From JAAEQG01 sp023133475 (GTDB lineage Bacteria; Planctomycetota; Phycisphaerae; UBA1845), in contig DAOVLE010000224.1 of the NCBI GenBank assembly GCA_030631415.1, positions 1 to 8,482 on the forward strand: a stretch of 8,482 nt of DNA, given 5' to 3'. Shown piece by piece: positions 5,442 to 8,482 of the stretch. The notes beneath the pieces were generated by a model. That model was not told the origin of the DNA, made no database searches, and worked only from the letters and a program-made list of their open reading frames with translations. Within the stretch, counting starts at the first letter, position 1. Each line of letters starts with the position of its first letter. Made by a program: the position numbers and the translations under genes.

Positions 5442-8264
5442 ATGCAAAACGGCGACCAGAAACCCAGCCCTCCACATGATAATACATCGCAGGTTGCAAA
5501 GCCTCACTCGATGCGGTGGGTCTTGGCGGCTTTGCTCATTGTGGCAGGTGCAACGGCATTGTGGTTCAAGGTGCTTCACACACCGACCGGCCCGTTGAAT
5601 CTGTCTGCCGGCGACTACAACATCGTGCTCATAACCGTGGACACCACCCGGGCGGACTTCATCGGGTGTTATGGGAACAAGCTCGCCGCAACACCTCACA
5701 TTGATCGCCTGGCTCGCGAGGGGGCGATGTTCACCAGGTGCACGACGTGTTCCTCGTTGACGGTCCCCTCACATGCCAGCATTATGACAGCGGTTTACCC
5801 ATTCGTGCACGGGGTGCGAAACAACGGGGACAGGCGCCTTGCCGCCGGCATCACGACCCTGGCTGAAGTGCTCAAACGCGCCGGCTATTCGACCGGGGCG
5901 GAGATCGCCTCCGCCGTTTTGGACCACAAGTACGGGCTCGATCAGGGATTCGACACATACCGTGACATTCCCTTTGACGACCACGTCAACCACCTTCCCG
6001 AGCGCCGAGCGAACCAGATCACCGAGGCAGCCATCGAACAACTGCACACGATGAAAGAAGGCAAATTCTTTCTATGGGTGCATTATTACGACCCACACAC
6101 ACCCTACCAGGCTCCGGGCTTTGAGGGTGGCAATCTGCGCGAAGCCTACGCCGCCGAAATTGCTTTTATGGACGCCCAGATCGGGCGCTTGCTCGCCGAG
6201 TTGAGCAATCTCGGGATCGATCGGAGGACCCTGGTGGTCCTGGTGGCTGACCATGGCGAGGGGCTCATGGAGCACGACGAGAGTACACACGGGTACTTCG
6301 TTTACGAGACCACGCTGTGGGTCCCCTTCATCATGCGATGTCCCCAGACCATACCTGCGGGGCAGGTGATCGAAGCCCAGGTCGGGACCATCGACATTTT
6401 CCCCACATTGCTCGAGCTGGTCGGCGTCGAGCCCGCGGACAACGTCCAGGGCATCAGCCTGGTTCCCCTGCTGTCGGGTGAGGTTAGCGACCTTGCTCTG
6501 GCGTCCTACGCCGAGTCGCTCGCTGCTTATCTAAGATTTGGTATGTCTCCCTTGCGTAGCCTCAGCACCGAGGGATGGAAGTACGTTTTGGCTCCGTCTG
6601 GGTCGTTGTACGATCTCACTGCCGATCCGGGCGAGCATGACAACGTGATTGACCGCCATCCGGCTCGGGCTCAGGACATGCAGGAGCAACTCCGGGCTCT
6701 GATCGCCGACGCGCCCCAGCCTCCGGCAAGGGAGGAGTCCACTATCACCCTCAGCGCCGCGGATCAGGCACGCCTGCAATCGTTGGGCTATACCGCCGGG
6801 GCTGGCGGAACCGTGCTGGACGAGGGTGCCGGCGAGATGAGCATCTTCGAGCCGCAAGGCTTGGACCCACACGAGCACGCTGCCGATCTCAAGCTGGACA
6901 CCGCCGCAATGCTTGCGATTGCCGACAGCAACTACCCACTGGCGGAGAAGCTCTTTAGAGCCTTGATCGCCAAGCTTCCCGAGGCTACAGAGCCGCTAGC
7001 GGGCCTCGCCCGAGCCGTTGAGCAGCAGGGGCGCACGGACGAAGCCGCATCGCTGCTTCGCCGGGCGGTCGAGTTGGCTCCGGAGAACGACGATTTCCGC
7101 AAGAGGCTGGCACAAATCCTCATCAAGGACCAGCGTTGGGCAGAGGCGATTCAAGAGCTTACCACGATTATCGACTCATCACCGGACGACGTCGAGGTCC
7201 CCTACCACATCGGACTGGCATTGCTCGGCATGGAGCAGTACGAAAAGGCGTTGGCAGAGTTCAAGCGCGGACAGCACATGGACCCCAAGGACGTTCGTCC
7301 GATCCGAGGAATGGCTTTAGCCCTCTCCCGCCAGGGCAAGTTTGCCGAAGCTGAGAAGCTCGTACGCCAAGCCTTCACCCAGTTCCCCAACGCCTCGACC
7401 CTACGCCGGGACTTGGCTGTCTTGATCCAGGATCAGGGCCAATCCGGCAAGGCTATCGAACTCTACCGGCAAGCGGTGAGCCTCAACCCCGAGGATGTTC
7501 AAGTCCGCAAGTCCTTGGCGGGCTTGCTCGCAAAGCTCGGGAAATGGGATGAGGCATTCGAGCAGTTTTCCGAAATTGTGGCACGCCAGCCTCATGACGC
7601 AGAGGCTTTGTGTCACAAAGCCCAGGCGGCGACCAACCTCGGGCGATACGACCAGGCACTGTCCGATTACCGCCAAGCTCGCCAAATCGACCCCACCAAC
7701 TTGCAAGCCATCCGTGGGACCGCCTTCCTGCTCATCAGGATGCGACGCTTTGCCGACGCCGAAGAGCTACTGGACAACGCCGTCAAAGAGCATCCCGACA
7801 ACGCTCTTTTGCTTGGCGATCTTGCCTACGCCAACCAAATACAAGGCCGTCTCGACCAGGCCAACCAACTCTTTCAACAAGCCTTGACCTTTGCACCCGA
7901 CGAGACCACCGTGCGAGCCAAGTTTGCCGCCCTGCTCGTGCAGCTCAAACGCTGGGAAGAAGCCGTCGAGCAGCTCACCACCGTCCTGCAAGCCCAGCCG
8001 GACAACTTCGAGGCTCATTACAACCTCGCGATAGCCCGCGGACAACTGGGCCAACTCGACCAGTCCCGCGCCCAGTTCGAGCGTGCCCTACAGCTCAGAC
8101 CGCGGAACTCCACCACTCTTCATGCCCTGGGCATTCTGTGCGTCAAGCAAGGCGGCCTTTCCGAAGCCGCCGATTATTTCCGCAGGACTCTGGCAGTAGA
8201 CCCCACCAATCGCAGGGCAAAAAGCGATCTTCGGCGTGTGCTTGAAATGATCGAGAAACAGTAG
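5442..8264 (+). CDS. Membrane-anchored sulfatase-fold protein fused to 13 TPRs
   Basis: The 940-residue product starts with a short cytoplasmic tail, then a signal anchor (~24-42, MRWVLAALLIVAGATALWF), placing the rest outside the membrane. Residues ~58-420 are a sulfatase-fold domain of the alkaline phosphatase superfamily: metal ligand Asp67 in VDTTRAD, the block LTVPSHASIMT (106-116), HYYDPHTPY (214-222) with His214 and His219, ADHGE with Asp270 and His271, His283, and the usual ending SLYDLTADPGE (388-398). The formylglycine signature CxPxR reads Thr107-Val-Pro-Ser-His111, so Cys and Arg are both absent. Thr107 may be the nucleophile, as in EptA- and LtaS-type phosphotransferases; true sulfatase activity is doubtful. 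A linker with LQSLGY (about 450) leads to 13 consecutive 34-residue TPRs and a C-terminal helix. AAGGG (5429-5433) lies eight bases before the ATG. Probably co-transcribed with the ankyrin gene. The last base of the final Gln codon and the TAG stop belong to a repeat. Confidence 0.88.
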   Translation: MQNGDQKPSPPHDNTSQVAKPHSMRWVLAALLIVAGATALWFKVLHTPTGPLNLSAGDYNIVLITVDTTRADFIGCYGNKLAATPHIDRLAREGAMFTRCTTCSSLTVPSHASIMTAVYPFVHGVRNNGDRRLAAGITTLAEVLKRAGYSTGAEIASAVLDHKYGLDQGFDTYRDIPFDDHVNHLPERRANQITEAAIEQLHTMKEGKFFLWVHYYDPHTPYQAPGFEGGNLREAYAAEIAFMDAQIGRLLAELSNLGIDRRTLVVLVADHGEGLMEHDESTHGYFVYETTLWVPFIMRCPQTIPAGQVIEAQVGTIDIFPTLLELVGVEPADNVQGISLVPLLSGEVSDLALASYAESLAAYLRFGMSPLRSLSTEGWKYVLAPSGSLYDLTADPGEHDNVIDRHPARAQDMQEQLRALIADAPQPPAREESTITLSAADQARLQSLGYTAGAGGTVLDEGAGEMSIFEPQGLDPHEHAADLKLDTAAMLAIADSNYPLAEKLFRALIAKLPEATEPLAGLARAVEQQGRTDEAASLLRRAVELAPENDDFRKRLAQILIKDQRWAEAIQELTTIIDSSPDDVEVPYHIGLALLGMEQYEKALAEFKRGQHMDPKDVRPIRGMALALSRQGKFAEAEKLVRQAFTQFPNASTLRRDLAVLIQDQGQSGKAIELYRQAVSLNPEDVQVRKSLAGLLAKLGKWDEAFEQFSEIVARQPHDAEALCHKAQAATNLGRYDQALSDYRQARQIDPTNLQAIRGTAFLLIRMRRFADAEELLDNAVKEHPDNALLLGDLAYANQIQGRLDQANQLFQQALTFAPDETTVRAKFAALLVQLKRWEEAVEQLTTVLQAQPDNFEAHYNLAIARGQLGQLDQSRAQFERALQLRPRNSTTLHALGILCVKQGGLSEAADYFRRTLAVDPTNRRAKSDLRRVLEMIEKQ

Positions 8265-8290
8265 GGCAGGTGGAACCCACCGCGCCGGTT
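8261..8290. repeat. Repeat fragment (family A/B hybrid) overlapping the stop codon of gene 3
   Basis: GTAGGGCAGGTGGAACCCAC at 8261-8280 resembles the outer part of a family A arm. It runs into ACCCACCGCGCCGGTT (8275-8290), which matches the family B core at 3648-3663 at 15 of 16 bases. The TAG stop of the sulfatase-like gene (8262-8264) is the TAG of the repeat's TAGGG. The fragment lacks a matching right arm, so it is a truncated or mosaic copy. Confidence 0.65.
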
Positions 8291-8295
8291 AATAA

Positions 8296-8362
8296 GTCCA
8301 AAGTCCCTGGTCCAAAGTCCAAAGTCCAAAGTCAGAAATCAGCAGGACTTTGGACCTTGGAC
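8296..8362. repeat. Heptanucleotide tandem repeat (GTCCAAA type) with inverted partner
   Basis: Six 7-nt units follow without gaps at 8296-8337: GTCCAAA, GTCCCTG, GTCCAAA three times, then GTCAGAA. At 8345-8362 the sequence GGACTTTGGACCTTGGAC is the reverse complement of 8310-8327 at 17 of 18 positions, with a 17-nt loop between. The repeat can therefore form a strong hairpin 46 bases behind the stop codon of gene 3. No T-tract follows, so it is not a standard terminator, but it could block 3' exonucleases. Confidence 0.8.
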
Positions 8363-8482
8363 GTATACATTCAGTAAACCCGTGGTGAGGAGGCAACCTC
8401 AGGCATTCCGTCGCGCTAGCCCAAGTTGGCCAGTTGTCGAGAATCTTCGGTTTTTTTGAGCCCAGAATCCGTGATTGTGAGC
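8363..8482. other. Unassigned downstream end of the window
   Basis: No gene is supported. A weak TGAGG/CCTCA stem lies at 8386-8401 and a run of seven T at 8451-8457. The bases before the T run form no stable stem, so it is not called a terminator. A frame opening at GTG 8386 closes after 24 codons and shows no motif. Confidence 0.5.

Noticed and set aside
7610..8245. Open frame of 211 codons in another frame inside the TPR part of gene 3
   Set aside because: Its peptide is Arg/Pro/Ser-rich without motifs, while the main frame gives regular TPR units throughout.
8296..8337. Array-like repeats as a CRISPR
   Set aside because: Units are 7 nt and directly adjacent with no spacers, so this is a simple tandem repeat.
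8436..8457. Intrinsic terminator ending in seven T
   Set aside because: The bases before the T run give at best a three- or four-pair stem with a mismatch, and the site is about 190 bases behind the last stop codon.

Overview
The window is a GC-rich bacterial segment with three long genes, all on the + strand. They are separated by spacers full of short palindromic repeats. All three products look exported and are built largely from solenoid repeats: a TPR protein with a central zinc-metalloprotease domain (387-3368), a lipoprotein with 14 ankyrin repeats (3822-5378), and a membrane-anchored sulfatase-fold enzyme fused to 13 TPRs (5442-8264). This mix of large exported TPR proteins, a TPR-linked sulfatase-like protein and spacers with many repeat families fits Planctomycetota best. 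Acidobacteriota or another phylum rich in such proteins remains possible. The assignment is an inference, because no rRNA or other marker gene is present.

Layout. 1-386 has no convincing gene. It holds a small hairpin, a GTACCGCCGGC palindrome with an 11-nt internal duplication, a complete copy of a large palindromic repeat (family A) and a candidate promoter. Gene 1 follows, and its first ~43 codons run through another palindromic repeat (family C), so the extended N-region of its signal peptide is made of repeat DNA. The 453-base gap 3369-3821 holds a heptamer tandem repeat, a GC-rich hairpin, a second complete family A copy, a family B element, and then a good sigma70-like promoter with a dyad just downstream, ahead of the ankyrin lipoprotein gene. 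The 63-base gap between genes 2 and 3 contains half a family A element, and the two genes are probably co-transcribed. Gene 3 ends inside another repeat: its TAG stop is part of the repeat's conserved TAGGG. Behind it are a second heptamer tandem repeat with an inverted partner and about 120 bases without a recognisable feature.

Function. The sulfatase-like domain of gene 3 keeps metal-binding residues of the alkaline phosphatase superfamily but lacks the Cys-x-Pro-x-Arg motif needed for formylglycine. A Thr sits at the nucleophile position, so classical sulfatase activity is doubtful. Gene 1 has an intact HExxH plus downstream Glu. The ankyrin protein has no visible catalytic domain. A plausible inference is an envelope-located set of one peptidase, one phosphatase-superfamily enzyme and one binding scaffold. 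Nothing in the sequence proves that they work together.
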